Of a stretch of 64,000 nt of DNA, positions 39,484 to 49,144 are shown one piece after another. Numbering within the stretch: the first letter of the stretch is position 1; each line of letters starts with the position of its first letter. A program made the translations under genes and the position numbers. The notes below the pieces were generated by a model. The model was given only the letters and a program-made list of their open reading frames with translations. It did not search any database and had not been told where the DNA came from. The stretch is from Paracoccus subflavus (GTDB taxonomy: Bacteria; Pseudomonadota; Alphaproteobacteria; Rhodobacterales; Rhodobacteraceae): positions 186,001 through 250,000 of the forward strand of contig NZ_SISK01000003.1 in NCBI RefSeq assembly GCF_004310345.1, in the 5' to 3' direction.

Positions 39484-40322
39484 CGCTGGACCGCCGCCTG
39501 ACCCCGGCCACCGACCGCGTGGCCCTGGAATCCTTGTCCCATGTGATCGAACGCCCCGCCTATACACCAGGGCATCCCGCCCGGCTGTCGGTGCCCTTGG
39601 CCGATCTGGTGGGCGCGCCGGACGGTCGGCGCGACCGGCAGGTGAATTTCGGCGCCGATGTCACGGTGATCGAGACGCGCGGAGACCGGAGCTTCGTGCA
39701 AACCGCTCTGGACGGCTATTGCGGCTGGCTGCCCGCCGCCGCCCTGACCACCGTCCTGCCGCCCGTCACCCACCGGGTTGCCGCCCCCGCCACCCATGTC
39801 TATCCCGCCCCCGACATGAAGCAGCCCGAACAGACCAGCCTGTCCCTGGGCGCCCGCCTGTCGGTCACAGGGGTCGAGGGGCGATTCGCCCGGCTGGCCA
39901 CGGGGGGCTTTGTTCCCGTCCAGCACATCGGCGACCGGCCGGCGGCCGACCCGGTGACGGTGGCGGAAAGCCTGCTGGGCACGCCCTATCTGTGGGGCGG
40001 CAACAGCCGCTGGGGCATCGACTGTTCGGGACTTGTGCAGGCGGCGCTGACGGCTTGCGGGGTCCCCTGCCCCGGCGACAGCGACCTGCAACGCGCGGCC
40101 TTCCCTGCGGTTGACACCATCCGGCGCGGCGACCTGTTGTTCTGGCCCGGCCATGTGGCGCTGGCGATGTCGCCCGACCGGATGATCCACGCGACGGCCT
40201 TCGCCATGGCGGTGATCGTCGAAGCCATTCCGGACGCCATGGCCCGGATCGACGCGGCGGGCGACGGCCCGTTCCTGGGCATCCGCCGCCCGCCTCTGGC
40301 GCAGCCAGCAGCCTTGGCCTAG
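39480..40322 (+). CDS. NlpC/P60 family cysteine peptidase with SH3-like domains
   Basis: This 280-residue protein has two SH3-like regions (about residues 50-150, for example GYCGWLPAAAL and LATGGFVPVQHI) and a C-terminal NlpC/P60 domain. The catalytic cysteine is in WGIDCSGLVQAAL and the histidine in FWPGHVALAM. Such enzymes cut the D-Glu to diamino-acid bond of murein peptides. No signal peptide is seen, which favours a role on recycled murein peptides in the cytoplasm. Its ATG overlaps the aminopeptidase stop. Confidence 0.9.
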   Translation: MTLDRRLTPATDRVALESLSHVIERPAYTPGHPARLSVPLADLVGAPDGRRDRQVNFGADVTVIETRGDRSFVQTALDGYCGWLPAAALTTVLPPVTHRVAAPATHVYPAPDMKQPEQTSLSLGARLSVTGVEGRFARLATGGFVPVQHIGDRPAADPVTVAESLLGTPYLWGGNSRWGIDCSGLVQAALTACGVPCPGDSDLQRAAFPAVDTIRRGDLLFWPGHVALAMSPDRMIHATAFAMAVIVEAIPDAMARIDAAGDGPFLGIRRPPLAQPAALA

Positions 40323-40347
40323 ACCCCCGCCAAAGGAGTCCACGGCC

Positions 40348-41226
40348 ATGTTCACCGTTTCGCTGATCGCATCGCCCCTGCGCGCCAACCTGACCGAGGC
40401 CGTGGCCCAAGACCTTGCCCGTCGCTGGGACGGCGGGCCGCTGCGCTGGCTGAACCCAGCCGTCGCCGCCGAATTCGATGTCGTGGCGCGCCCGGCGGAT
40501 TTCGACGCGGCCCGGACCGACCTGAACGATCAGACCCTGGATCTGGCGATCCAGCCGACCGACGGGCGCCGCAAGAAAATCCTGCTGGCCGACATGGATT
40601 CCACCATGATCGGCCAGGAATGCATCGACGAACTGGCCCATGTCGCGGGCGTCGGCCCCCGCGTGGCCGCCATCACCGCCCGCGCCATGAACGGAGAGTT
40701 GGACTTCAACGGTGCCCTGACGGAACGGGTGTCGCTGCTGACGGGGCTGCGCGACAGCGTGATCGCGGAGGTTCTGGCCTCGCGCATCACCATGGCCCCG
40801 GGCGGGGCCGAACTGGTGGCGACGATGCGCGCCCATGGCGGCTATGCGGCCCTAGTGTCGGGCGGCTTTACCGCATTCACCGAATCCGTCGCCGACCGGC
40901 TGGGGTTCGACGAACACCGCGCCAACACCCTGCTGGCCCAAGGGGGTTTGCTGACCGGCCGGGTCGCCCTGCCGATCCTGGGCCGCGAGGCCAAGGTCGA
41001 GGCGCTGGTCCAGATCGCCCACGCGCGCGGCCTGACCCCGGCGGACGTGATCGCGGTGGGCGACGGTGCCAACGACCTGGACATGATCCAGCTTGCGGGA
41101 ACCGGCGTCGCGCTGCACGCCAAGCCCAGCGTCGCGGCGCAGGCCCCGGTCCGCATCGACCATGGCGACCTGACCGCGCTTTTGTACCTGCAAGGCTATT
41201 CCGTCCGCGATTTCGTCACGGGCTGA
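40348..41226 (+). CDS. serB: Phosphoserine phosphatase
   Basis: This 292-residue HAD enzyme performs the last step of serine synthesis. Motif I is LLADMDSTMIGQECIDELA (nucleophile Asp in DMDST), motif II is ALVSGGFTAF, motif III includes REAKVEALV, and motif IV is VIAVGDGANDLDMIQLA. The N-terminal 80 residues form the regulatory extension seen in proteobacterial SerB. AAAGGAG precedes the ATG. Its stop overlaps the end of the convergent nitronate monooxygenase gene by 11 bases. Confidence 0.95.
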   Translation: MFTVSLIASPLRANLTEAVAQDLARRWDGGPLRWLNPAVAAEFDVVARPADFDAARTDLNDQTLDLAIQPTDGRRKKILLADMDSTMIGQECIDELAHVAGVGPRVAAITARAMNGELDFNGALTERVSLLTGLRDSVIAEVLASRITMAPGGAELVATMRAHGGYAALVSGGFTAFTESVADRLGFDEHRANTLLAQGGLLTGRVALPILGREAKVEALVQIAHARGLTPADVIAVGDGANDLDMIQLAGTGVALHAKPSVAAQAPVRIDHGDLTALLYLQGYSVRDFVTG

Positions 41227-42217
41227 TCGCCAGCACCGTGTCCGCCGCCGGGCGCTCCACGCTGGCCGCAGCGCCGGTGCCCGCCCAGAAGGCGCCGTAT
41301 CCGGCATGGCCCCGCGCCATCGCCGCGGCGTGCAGCGCCTTGCCCAGATCATAGGCCACCGGATAATCCGCCGCCTCTGCGTCGTCGATGACGGTGAAGT
41401 CGTTCACCAGGCAGCGCGCCGCACGGCCCGAAATGGCGCGGGTCATGACCGTGCGCCCGCCCGACAGGGCCGCGCGATGGGCCGGGGGCGTCGCGGCATC
41501 GGGCGCGCGCAGAAAAGCGGTGCCGCATTGCACGGCCGCGGCGCCCGCATCCCTCGCGGCCCGGGCCGCGGCCCGGTCCATGATCGCCCCCGCCGCCACG
41601 ATCGGCAGGCCCAACGGCAACAGGAGGCGGGTCAACTGCAAATGATCCAGCCGCGCATCCGGGCCGTCAGGATCGAAGATGCCGCGGTGGCCGCCTGCCT
41701 CATACCCCTGGGCCACGATCGCGTCGAAGCCGGCATCCTTGATGGCCTGCCCCTCGGCCAGCGATGTCGCGGTGGCCCACAGCCTGCACCCCGCCCCCTT
41801 CAATGCCGCGATCTGGTCCGGGCCGGGCAGACCGAAGTGGCAGCCAACGATCGCGGGCCGTTCCGCCAGCAGCACCGACAGCATGGCGTCGTTGCCGCGA
41901 AAGCCGGGATAGATTTCGGACAGCCTGTCGGGCGGTTCGGCCCCGAAACGTCCGAATTCAGGGCGCAGGCGGTCGATCCAGGCGGCCTCGCGTGCCCCGT
42001 CGCGCCGGGCAGGCGCATGACAGAACAGGTTGACCCCGAATGGCTGGTCCGTCCCCTGCCGCACTGCCCCGATCGCCTTGGCCGCGTTCCGGGCGTCCAG
42101 AGCACCCAGCGCCACAAATCCCAGTCCGCCCGCCTTGCAGACCGCCATCGCCAGTTCGGGCGTCGATGTGCCTGCCATGGGCGCCTGCACCACGCGGTGT
42201 TTCAATCGGTCGAACAT
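41216..42217 (-). CDS. Nitronate monooxygenase (2-nitropropane dioxygenase-like)
   Basis: This 333-residue FMN protein oxidises propionate 3-nitronate and similar toxins. TIM-barrel landmarks are HRVVQAPMAGTSTPELAMAV at the start, the catalytic segment IVAQGYEAGGHRG with His, the phosphate-binding LPIVAAGAIMDRAA and the late VMTRAISGRAARCLVND. AGGAGG lies before the ATG at 42217. The segments match class I enzymes. It converges on serB with overlapping ends. Confidence 0.9.
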   Translation of the reverse strand: MFDRLKHRVVQAPMAGTSTPELAMAVCKAGGLGFVALGALDARNAAKAIGAVRQGTDQPFGVNLFCHAPARRDGAREAAWIDRLRPEFGRFGAEPPDRLSEIYPGFRGNDAMLSVLLAERPAIVGCHFGLPGPDQIAALKGAGCRLWATATSLAEGQAIKDAGFDAIVAQGYEAGGHRGIFDPDGPDARLDHLQLTRLLLPLGLPIVAAGAIMDRAAARAARDAGAAAVQCGTAFLRAPDAATPPAHRAALSGGRTVMTRAISGRAARCLVNDFTVIDDAEAADYPVAYDLGKALHAAAMARGHAGYGAFWAGTGAAASVERPAADTVLAISP

Positions 42218-42329
42218 GTCCCCTCCTGCTTCATTGTCTTGGTGCAAATATCCCACGGGAGTCCGGGGGTCTGAAACCCCCGGTCTGGCCGACCTTTACA
42301 AAACCCGGCCGAAATCACATTGCCCCTCC

Positions 42330-43088
42330 ATGATCGAGCTGTCCCTTGAGCTGTTCCTGCTTCTCGCCGCCGCCGGTTTCGCGGCGGGCTTCATCGATTC
42401 GATCGCCGGGGGGGGTGGACTGATCACCCTGCCCGCGCTGATGCTGGCGGGCATCCCGCCCGCGCAGGCCCTGGCCACGAACAAGGTCCAGGGGGTCTTT
42501 GGCGCGGCGACGGCGGCGATCAGCTATGCATCCCGCGGCCTGGTCGATCTGCGCAGCCAGTGGAAACCGGCGCTGATCGCAGGCATCGCCGGGGCGGTCG
42601 GCGCGGCGCTTGTCAGCTATCTGCCGACCGACCAGTTGCGGCTGGTGCTGCCGGTGATCCTGATCGCCATCGCCGCTTTCTTTGCCTTCAAGCCGGGGCT
42701 GGACGATCTGGACCGGGTGCAGCGCGTGGCGCCTGCCGCCTTTGCCCTGACTGCCGTGCCGCTGATCGGGTTCTATGACGGGTTCCTGGGGCCCGGGGCC
42801 GGGTCGTTCTATATGATCGCCTTTGTCACGCTGGCCGGATACGGGGTGCTGAAGGCCACCGCGCATACCAAGCTGCTGAACTTTGCCTCGAACCTGGGGG
42901 CGCTGCTGGCCTTTGTCGTGGTGGGCCAACCCCTGTGGCTGCTGGGCATCGTCATGGGGGCCGCGCAGATCGGGGGGGCCATGCTGGGCGCGCGGCTGGC
43001 CAGCCGGATCGGCGCGCGGCTGATCAAGCCCTTGCTGGTCGCGACCTCGGCTGCGCTGGCGCTGCGGCTGATCTGGCAGATGGTCTAG
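42330..43088 (+). CDS. TSUP (TauE/SafE) family membrane transporter
   Basis: This 252-residue protein has seven or eight hydrophobic segments and the two TSUP repeats. The first contains GFIDSIAGGGGLITLPALML and ATNKVQGVFGAATAAISY, the second GFYDGFLGPGAGSFYMIAFV and ATAHTKLLNFASNLGALL. TSUP proteins export or import sulfite, sulfoacetate or other organic acids. The ribosome binding site is weak, so expression may be low or initiated from a leader. The stop overlaps the convergent asparaginase stop by four bases. Confidence 0.9.
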   Translation: MIELSLELFLLLAAAGFAAGFIDSIAGGGGLITLPALMLAGIPPAQALATNKVQGVFGAATAAISYASRGLVDLRSQWKPALIAGIAGAVGAALVSYLPTDQLRLVLPVILIAIAAFFAFKPGLDDLDRVQRVAPAAFALTAVPLIGFYDGFLGPGAGSFYMIAFVTLAGYGVLKATAHTKLLNFASNLGALLAFVVVGQPLWLLGIVMGAAQIGGAMLGARLASRIGARLIKPLLVATSAALALRLIWQMV

Positions 43089-44071
43089 GACGGAAAGCCG
43101 GGGGCGGTCCGCATCTCGCCGGTGACAAGGCCGCGCCAGTTTCGGATCGGCCCGGTCAGGAAGTGCGCCACGGCCGGATCGCCCTTGTCCAGCGCGCCCA
43201 CATGCACCAGCAGCGCCGTGATCGCCGCCTCGGCCGCGCGCATGGCGCCGTCCGTCACCTTCAGCGCCAAGCCCAGGCCCTGATCGGGCAGGATCGCCAC
43301 GAACACCGCCTCGGCCCCGGTCTTGGCGGCGACCCGGCCGCCCATGGCGCGCATCAGGATCGTGCAGGCCCGCCCCTCGCCCGCCACCAGGTCGGGATGA
43401 GCGCGCATCGCATCCACCAGTCGCCGCATGGCCTGGCCACGCAGGTCGCCGCCCGGATCGGCGAACCGCGCCATGGCCCGGCCCAGTCCCGCCAGCGAAC
43501 AGGACCAGTTCGGGGCCGAGCAGCCGTCGATGCCGAAACCGGGGCTGACCTCGGCGGTGACCTCCTCGAAGGCGGCCTTGACGGCCTTCTGGACGGGATG
43601 GCCGGGATCGACGTAATCGGACCCGCCGCCCAGATGCCGGTTCAGCGTCAGAAAGCCCGCGTGCTTGCCCGAGCAGTTGTTGTGCAGCGGGCCGGGCCTG
43701 TCGTCGGAACAGGTCAGCCGGCGGTTCTCATCGGCGTCGTGGGGCATGTGGCAGCCGCACAGCAGATGGGATTCGTCCAGGCCCAGCCCCGCCACCCAGC
43801 CGCCCACGGCATCCACATGCAGCCGCGCGCCGCTGTGGCTGGCGCAGGCCAGGGCCAGATGCCGCTCGGTCAGCCCCGCCGCGTCGGCGGCCCCGCTTTC
43901 GATCAGGGGCAGGGCCTGGATCATCTTGCACGACGATCGCGGAAAGACGATCCGCCCGGGCTGCCCCCAGGCCTCGACCACGCCTTTGGTGTCGCAGATC
44001 ACGGCATTCCCGCAGTGCAGGCTTTCGCGCTGCCCGCCGCGCCACAGTTCGATCAGGTCTGCCGGCCGCAT
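43085..44071 (-). CDS. Class 3 (Rhizobium-type) L-asparaginase
   Basis: The protein has 328 residues of the Asparaginase_II family (PF06089), unrelated to the E. coli enzymes. Its fold is serine-beta-lactamase-like with zinc. The segments IVFPRSSCKMIQALPLIESG (Ser-x-x-Lys), HNNCSGKHAGFLTLNRHLGG (Cys-Ser-Gly-Lys-His) and FGIDGCSAPNWSCSLAGL are hallmarks. It hydrolyses asparagine to aspartate and ammonia, and in Rhizobium etli it is the thermolabile enzyme. The ATG at 44071 has GGAGGGG at good distance; a longer frame upstream overlaps the promoter of the divergent IalB gene. Confidence 0.92.
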   Translation of the reverse strand: MRPADLIELWRGGQRESLHCGNAVICDTKGVVEAWGQPGRIVFPRSSCKMIQALPLIESGAADAAGLTERHLALACASHSGARLHVDAVGGWVAGLGLDESHLLCGCHMPHDADENRRLTCSDDRPGPLHNNCSGKHAGFLTLNRHLGGGSDYVDPGHPVQKAVKAAFEEVTAEVSPGFGIDGCSAPNWSCSLAGLGRAMARFADPGGDLRGQAMRRLVDAMRAHPDLVAGEGRACTILMRAMGGRVAAKTGAEAVFVAILPDQGLGLALKVTDGAMRAAEAAITALLVHVGALDKGDPAVAHFLTGPIRNWRGLVTGEMRTAPGFPS

Positions 44072-44225
44072 TGTCCGTTCCCCTCCTGACAAATGCGCGA
44101 TTTCCTGCCTTGCGCTCTTTTGCGCAGGGTGATTTTGGCTATCCTGACCGCAGATGGTTGAAAAGACCACAGCGATCGGGAAGAACGCCCCTGAAGCGGC
44201 GAAACCTATGGCAGGAGGCCAGAGC

Positions 44226-44750
44226 ATGACCAACACCACGCTGCGCGGCATGACCGCCGCCCTGGCCCTGACGGTAGGGCTGTCGGCGGCATCGGCGCAG
44301 GAATCGACCAATGTCGTCGCGACCGAAGGGGACTGGACGGTCTTCGCGGCGGACAACCCCCAGGAGTGCTGGGCCGTATCGCCGCCGCGCGCCACGCAGA
44401 ATACCGATGCCAACGGCGCCCCGCGCGAGGTGACGCGCGGCGACATCCGCCTGTACGTGGCCTATCGCCCCGGCCAAGGGGGCGAGGTGTCGTTCAGCGG
44501 CGGCTATCCCTTTGCCCCCGACAGCACGGTCGAGGTGGATATCGGCGGCACCAAGTTCAACCTGTTCACCGAGGGCGAGAGCGCCTGGACCGGCAGCGCG
44601 GCCGACGACGAACGGCTGATCGCCGCCCTGCGCGGGGGGTCGAATGCGGTTGTCACCGGCCGGTCGTCGCGCGGCACCGTGACCAAGGACACCTTCAGCC
44701 TGGCAGGCATCACGGCGGCCACGAACACCGCGCGGGAACGCTGCCAGTAA
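44226..44750 (+). CDS. Invasion-associated locus B (IalB) family protein
   Basis: This 174-residue exported protein has a signal peptide (MTNTTLRGMTAALALTVGLSAASA) followed by QESTNVVATEGDWTVFAA, the typical start of mature IalB domains. A C-terminal half with TFSLAGITAATNTARERCQ follows. IalB proteins have been linked to host-cell invasion in Bartonella, but in free-living Rhodobacteraceae the role is unknown. AGGAGG precedes the ATG at 44226; an in-frame upstream ATG at 44154 is not preferred. It lies before rlmN, a common order in this group. Confidence 0.85.
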   Translation: MTNTTLRGMTAALALTVGLSAASAQESTNVVATEGDWTVFAADNPQECWAVSPPRATQNTDANGAPREVTRGDIRLYVAYRPGQGGEVSFSGGYPFAPDSTVEVDIGGTKFNLFTEGESAWTGSAADDERLIAALRGGSNAVVTGRSSRGTVTKDTFSLAGITAATNTARERCQ

Positions 44751-44870
44751 TGCCATACGGGCCCCCGCCCCCGCACCCCCGTGATATATGAACCGGAATG
44801 ACGGGCGAGGCCGGTTGATTTTCGGCCCCGTTTGGCTTATCTGCGGGTCTTCCCCAATGCCGGTTGACCC

Positions 44871-46049
44871 ATGAACGCGCCCATCACGCAGGATGTCCTG
44901 ACCCTTCCCCGCAAGTTGCCCGACAGCGGGCGGGTGAACATCATCGGGCTGACGCGCGACCAGTTGCGCCAGGCGCTGATCGACGCGGGCACGCCGGAAA
45001 AGCAGGCCAGGATGCGGGTGGGCCAAGTCTGGCAATGGGTCTATCACTGGGGCGTGCGCGATTTCGCGCAAATGTCGAACCTGGCCAAGGACTATCGCGC
45101 CCTGCTGGCCGAGCGGTTCGAGATTTCCCTGCCCGAGATCGTGACCCACCAGATCAGCGCCGATGGCACGCGCAAGTATCTGGTCCGCATCGCCGGGGGC
45201 CACGAGGTCGAAACGGTCTATATCCCCGAGGAAGGGCGCGGCACGCTCTGCGTCAGCAGCCAGGTCGGCTGCACGCTGACCTGTTCGTTCTGCCACACCG
45301 GCACGCAGAAGCTGGTGCGCAACCTGACCGCCGGGGAAATCGTCGGGCAACTGATGCTGGCGCGCGACGACCTGGGGGAATGGCCGCAGCCCGGCGCGCC
45401 CAAGGATGAAACCCGGCTGGTCAGCAACATCGTCCTGATGGGGATGGGCGAACCGCTGTACAACTTTGACGCCGTGCGCGATGCGATGCGCGTTTGCATG
45501 GACAACGAAGGGCTGTCGCTGTCGCGCCGCCGCATCACCCTGTCCACCAGCGGCGTGGTGCCCGAAATTGCCCGCACCGCGCGGGAGATCGGCTGCCAGT
45601 TGGCCGTCAGCTTCCACGCGACCACCGACGCGGTTCGCGATGTGCTGGTGCCGATCAACCGACGCTGGAACATCGCCGCGCTGCTGGACGCGCTGCGCGA
45701 GTATCCGCGCCTGTCGAACAGCGAACGCATCACCTTTGAATACGTGATGCTGGCCGGCGTGAACGACAGCGACGAGGATGCGCACCGGCTGGTGGACCTG
45801 ATCCGGGGCATCCCGGCCAAGATCAACCTGATCCCCTTCAACGAATGGCCCGGCGCGCCCTATAGACGCTCCAGCAACAACCGCATCCACGCATTCGCCG
45901 ACATCATCTATCACGCGGGCTATGCCAGCCCGATCCGAACCCCGCGCGGCGAGGACATCATGGCTGCCTGCGGGCAGTTGAAGTCGGCAACCGAGCGGGG
46001 GCGGAGATCGCGGGCGGAGGTTGTGGCTGACGTATCGCATCACACGTGA
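44871..46049 (+). CDS. rlmN: 23S rRNA (adenine2503-C2)-methyltransferase / tRNA methyltransferase
   Basis: RlmN (392 residues) is a radical SAM enzyme that methylates C2 of A2503 in 23S rRNA and A37 of several tRNAs. The iron-sulfur motif is [16 protein letters not shown] (Cys-x3-Cys-x2-Cys). The methyl-carrying cysteine lies in [15 protein letters not shown] near the end. Segments [16 protein letters not shown] and [20 protein letters not shown] are conserved. Length is standard and the start [10 protein letters not shown] fits homologues. The AT-rich gene at 46064 follows 14 bases after the stop. Confidence 0.96.
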   Translation: MNAPITQDVLTLPRKLPDSGRVNIIGLTRDQLRQALIDAGTPEKQARMRVGQVWQWVYHWGVRDFAQMSNLAKDYRALLAERFEISLPEIVTHQISADGTRKYLVRIAGGHEVETVYIPEEGRGTLCVSSQVGCTLTCSFCHTGTQKLVRNLTAGEIVGQLMLARDDLGEWPQPGAPKDETRLVSNIVLMGMGEPLYNFDAVRDAMRVCMDNEGLSLSRRRITLSTSGVVPEIARTAREIGCQLAVSFHATTDAVRDVLVPINRRWNIAALLDALREYPRLSNSERITFEYVMLAGVNDSDEDAHRLVDLIRGIPAKINLIPFNEWPGAPYRRSSNNRIHAFADIIYHAGYASPIRTPRGEDIMAACGQLKSATERGRRSRAEVVADVSHHT

Positions 46050-46063
46050 CTTCGGGTGGAACG

Positions 46064-46528
46064 ATGGATGCCGATGATCTGAGCAGTATCGGAAGCCTTG
46101 CAGTTGCCTTGGCTGCGCTTGTTGTTTCGCTTGTTTCCATGCGAAAGACCAATCAGTTTGGCGCCACGACCGACAGGCTGAACAGGCTTCTGATTGATCG
46201 CGAAACAGCGGCGGTTCATGAGGACAAGGCGGCAAGATTTATCGCCGAGATCATACCCAGGAATAGCCCCCAGTTTTCCATCCTCAGAATTTGCAATGCA
46301 GGAAAAGGTGTTGCTTGCAACGTGAGACTTACCGATCTGGGCGATCGACAGTCGACCTCTTTGATACCGGACACAATCTATCGCAACTTTCCAAAATCGT
46401 TGCTGCACCCTCAACAATCCGTTGATTTGGATTTCTTTGTAAAACTGAAGTTTGGTAGGAAAATTAAGATACGCATCGAGTGGGACGACGCGATCGACAA
46501 GGATCACGCTATGGAACTAGAGTTTTGA
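46064..46528 (+). CDS. AT-rich hypothetical membrane-anchored protein
   Basis: This 154-residue protein has a hydrophobic N-terminal helix (about residues 8-26, IGSLAVALAALVVSLVSM), a helical region rich in charged residues (RLNRLLIDRETAAVHEDKAARF), and a C-terminal half with an immunoglobulin-like strand pattern (FSILRICNAGKGVACNVRL). Composition is foreign: 46381-46440 holds 25 G/C of 60. A GTG at 46046 overlaps the rlmN stop and is an alternative start; the ATG at 46064 has GGTGGA nearby. Function is unknown. The layout resembles small accessory or defence-island membrane proteins, but nothing proves that. Confidence 0.6.
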   Translation: MDADDLSSIGSLAVALAALVVSLVSMRKTNQFGATTDRLNRLLIDRETAAVHEDKAARFIAEIIPRNSPQFSILRICNAGKGVACNVRLTDLGDRQSTSLIPDTIYRNFPKSLLHPQQSVDLDFFVKLKFGRKIKIRIEWDDAIDKDHAMELEF

Positions 46529-46625
46529 TGGAAGAGGCCAATGTCTCATCTGCTGTTCCATGGTTGCGCTCTGATCGACTCTGCCGAGTCGACCATGCTG
46601 TTAAACCCGGTTGCAGGAGAACCAT

Positions 46626-47021
46626 ATGAACATCTTCCGCGCGGGCCAGACGCCCTCACGGCCCGGCCCGGCCGACTGGTTCACCGGGCAGGTTCGCATC
46701 GACGCGCTGTTCAACCGCGCCGCGCCCGACCGGGTGCAGGGGGCGCTTGTCACCTTTGAACCAGGCGCCCGCACCGCCTGGCATACCCATCCCTTGGGCC
46801 AGACGCTGATCGTGACCGCCGGGCTGGGCCGGGCACAGCGCCAGGGCGGCCCGGTCGAGGATATCCGGCCCGGCGATGTGGTCTGGTTCGCCCCCAACGA
46901 GCGCCACTGGCACGGCGCCTCTCCGCAGACGGCCATGAGCCATATCGCCATCCACGAGATGCAGGACGGCACGGCTGTCACCTGGATGGAGCATGTCAGC
47001 GACGCCGATTACGGCGCCTGA
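46626..47021 (+). CDS. Cupin domain protein
   Basis: The 131-residue protein is a single cupin beta-barrel. Motif 1 is [20 protein letters not shown] with two histidines and a downstream glutamine in place of glutamate. Motif 2 is [20 protein letters not shown] with the last histidine. A divalent metal site is thus likely. Related small cupins occur beside oxidoreductases and carboxymuconolactone decarboxylases, but the substrate is not clear. AGGAGA precedes the ATG at 46626. Confidence 0.85.
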   Translation: MNIFRAGQTPSRPGPADWFTGQVRIDALFNRAAPDRVQGALVTFEPGARTAWHTHPLGQTLIVTAGLGRAQRQGGPVEDIRPGDVVWFAPNERHWHGASPQTAMSHIAIHEMQDGTAVTWMEHVSDADYGA

Positions 47022-47403
47022 TTTCCCGGCCGAATGCCGTGCCTGTCCCTTGGGCCGGGGCGGCCGGACAGCGTGCCCTTTCCCTGTCGCCAATGCCGGT
47101 CCGGCTTTCCACAAAACAACGGCCGCAGAACGGGCCCTTCCGCCGATCGCCTTTGTTCGGATTGATGTTCCACCCCTAATCGGTGTCCCGGCGGAACCTG
47201 TCCGGGCATATCGGGTTCTTCTGTCCCGGCGCCTGATGGGCCGCCCGGATGCCTGAGGGTCATGACGATGAGCGATTCAAAGAGCCGCAGAAATCCCAAT
47301 CCTGCCCTTGGCATGGCCCCTGCGGGCCAGGGCGGCCTTTCCGGTCGTCATCCGGCCGGGGCATGGGACAGCGGGACGGATCGCGAAAAACCGGGATTGC
47401 CTG
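47022..47403. other. Gene-free stretch between cupin and receiver-like genes
   Basis: These 382 bases contain no supported gene. A short frame overlapping the cupin stop has cysteines in the pattern CRACPLGRGG but no ribosome binding site and no known family. A promoter for the downstream gene probably lies near the right end, but no clear elements are seen. Confidence 0.4.
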
Positions 47404-48027
47404 ATGGCCATATTTGACCGAATGCCGGATGCCCCAAGGGCCAGAACCTCATTGCGCATCCTGATCGTCCGAAAGGGCAGCCTGTTTCCGACCCGGTTGG
47501 AACAGGAAATCAGGGCGGCCGGGGATGTGGTTGTCGGACCCTTTGCCGATATCGACGAGGCGATCAGCCAGGCGGCACAGGCCCAGGCCGCGATCCTGGA
47601 CATCGGCACGGACGACGACCGGTGTTTTGCCATCGCGAATGCCCTGCGGTCCATGGGGATGCCCTTTGTCGTCCTGACGGACGACCTGCCGGCCCAGGGG
47701 GCGCAAACCCTGCATCAGCGGTTTCCGCAGCAGCGCACCTATCCCCGGCCAATCAGCGCTGGACCGATTCTGCACGACCTTCGCCAGCAGCAGCGCAGCA
47801 TGGGACCGCATCGTGACGAGAGCATGGAACAGATCGTGCTTGACATGATCCGTCGGTCCGGTGGCATGATGCCCGACAAGGCCTCGGCCGACAGGCTGGT
47901 CGAGGCGGCCCTGCTGCGGGCGATTGCCGCGAAACGCAAGGGCGGTCTGCCGGGCGATCTGCGGCTGCAACTGATGGGCCTGCTGGACGAGGAATATCTG
48001 CGCCATGGCCGGACACACCTGAATTGA
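47404..48027 (+). CDS. Receiver-like (pseudo-receiver) protein
   Basis: The 207-residue protein has an N-terminal CheY-like domain (about residues 18-125). The fold is visible in [25 protein letters not shown] and [10 protein letters not shown], but the acidic pair after the first strand is replaced by Arg-Lys, and the conserved lysine before the last helix is Arg ([11 protein letters not shown]). One aspartate at the phosphorylation position remains (LDIG). It is probably not a normal phospho-receiver. The C-terminal part is helical ([20 protein letters not shown]) and has no known output domain. No strong ribosome binding site is seen before the ATG at 47404. Confidence 0.62.
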   Translation: MAIFDRMPDAPRARTSLRILIVRKGSLFPTRLEQEIRAAGDVVVGPFADIDEAISQAAQAQAAILDIGTDDDRCFAIANALRSMGMPFVVLTDDLPAQGAQTLHQRFPQQRTYPRPISAGPILHDLRQQQRSMGPHRDESMEQIVLDMIRRSGGMMPDKASADRLVEAALLRAIAAKRKGGLPGDLRLQLMGLLDEEYLRHGRTHLN

Positions 48028-48151
48028 TGCCCGTGATTCCCCTTGGCGACCGATCCTGCCGACCTGCCGCAGGCCTTCGGAATGCCTGTCGTCACGCCGA
48101 TCCGGCAGGGCCGGACCAATCCACCTGTCTTGCCGCACCGGGGGCGGTGCG

Positions 48152-49114
48152 ATGAGCGGCGGGCCGGTTTCCTTCGACTGCGTCGTCATCGGCGGCGGGC
48201 CGGCCGGCATGTCGGCCGCGATCTATCTGGCGCGGTTTCGGCGGCGGGTGGCGCTGATCGACAAGGGGCACAGCCGGGCGGCGCTGATTCCCCGGTCGCA
48301 CAACCATCCGGGCTATCCCGACGGAATCCGGGGCGGCGACTTGCTGGACCGGATGCGCCAGCAGATGCAGCAGTTCGGGGTCACGGCGGTTCAGGGCCAG
48401 GCCACGGATGCCGAACGACGGCCCGATGGCCTGTTCGCGGTGCGGGTGGCGGGACAGACCCTTCTGGCCGACCATCTGATCCTGGCGACCGGGGTCCGCG
48501 ACCGGTTGCCACCGGTGGACGATCCACTGCGCCACATCCGCGAAGGGCTGATCCGGCAATGTCCCGTCTGCGACGCCTATGAGCTGACGGACAAGCCCGT
48601 CGCGGTCATCGGCGCCGGGGCCTGCGCCGCCGGAGAGGCCCTGTTTCTAAGCCATTACACCGCCGAGGTGTCGATCCTGACCCTGGGTGAAAGCCCGGAT
48701 CTGTCCGAAGACATCCTGGCCAAGCTGCAACGGGCCGGGGTGCGGATGGTCCGCGACCCTGTCCGGTCCTGGATTTTCGGACAGGCCGGCGGGGATCAGG
48801 CGAATGGGGACCGGGGGGTTGGGGTCTGTCTTGCTTCCGGGCAGCGGCTGGATTTCGCGGCGGTTTATTCGGGTCTGGGAAACGACCCCCGGAACGATCT
48901 GGCCCACCGCCTGGGCGTGACCCTTGCCGATGACGGGCGGATCGGCACCGGCGGTCACCAAGAGACATCCGTGTCCAAGGTGTTCGCCGCCGGCGATGTC
49001 GTCACGGGGTTGAACCAGATCGCCGTCGCCATGGCCCAAGGCGAGATCGCGGCAACCCATGTGCACAATCTGCTGCGGCTGCGCGAGGGGCGATGCGTCG
49101 CCGACAGCCTGTAA
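48152..49114 (+). CDS. Thioredoxin reductase-like FAD/NAD(P) disulfide oxidoreductase
   Basis: This 320-residue flavoprotein has the FAD loop [19 protein letters not shown], the redox-active pair in [11 protein letters not shown] (CxxC, as in TrxB), the NADPH-binding [12 protein letters not shown] and the late FAD motif [22 protein letters not shown]. It is probably a low-molecular-weight thioredoxin reductase-like enzyme or a flavin-dependent reductase of another small redox protein. No thioredoxin gene lies nearby. The start at 48152 follows a GGGGGCGG segment. The redox theme fits the nearby haem peroxidase. Confidence 0.86.
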   Translation: MSGGPVSFDCVVIGGGPAGMSAAIYLARFRRRVALIDKGHSRAALIPRSHNHPGYPDGIRGGDLLDRMRQQMQQFGVTAVQGQATDAERRPDGLFAVRVAGQTLLADHLILATGVRDRLPPVDDPLRHIREGLIRQCPVCDAYELTDKPVAVIGAGACAAGEALFLSHYTAEVSILTLGESPDLSEDILAKLQRAGVRMVRDPVRSWIFGQAGGDQANGDRGVGVCLASGQRLDFAAVYSGLGNDPRNDLAHRLGVTLADDGRIGTGGHQETSVSKVFAAGDVVTGLNQIAVAMAQGEIAATHVHNLLRLREGRCVADSL

Positions 49115-49144
49115 GCCGACCCCGGCCGCGACGCCCCGGAATGA

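Noticed and set aside
46993-47256. A short frame with cysteines CRACPLGRGG and CPF
   Set aside because: It begins inside the cupin gene without a ribosome binding site and no family fits; the cysteine spacing alone is not enough.
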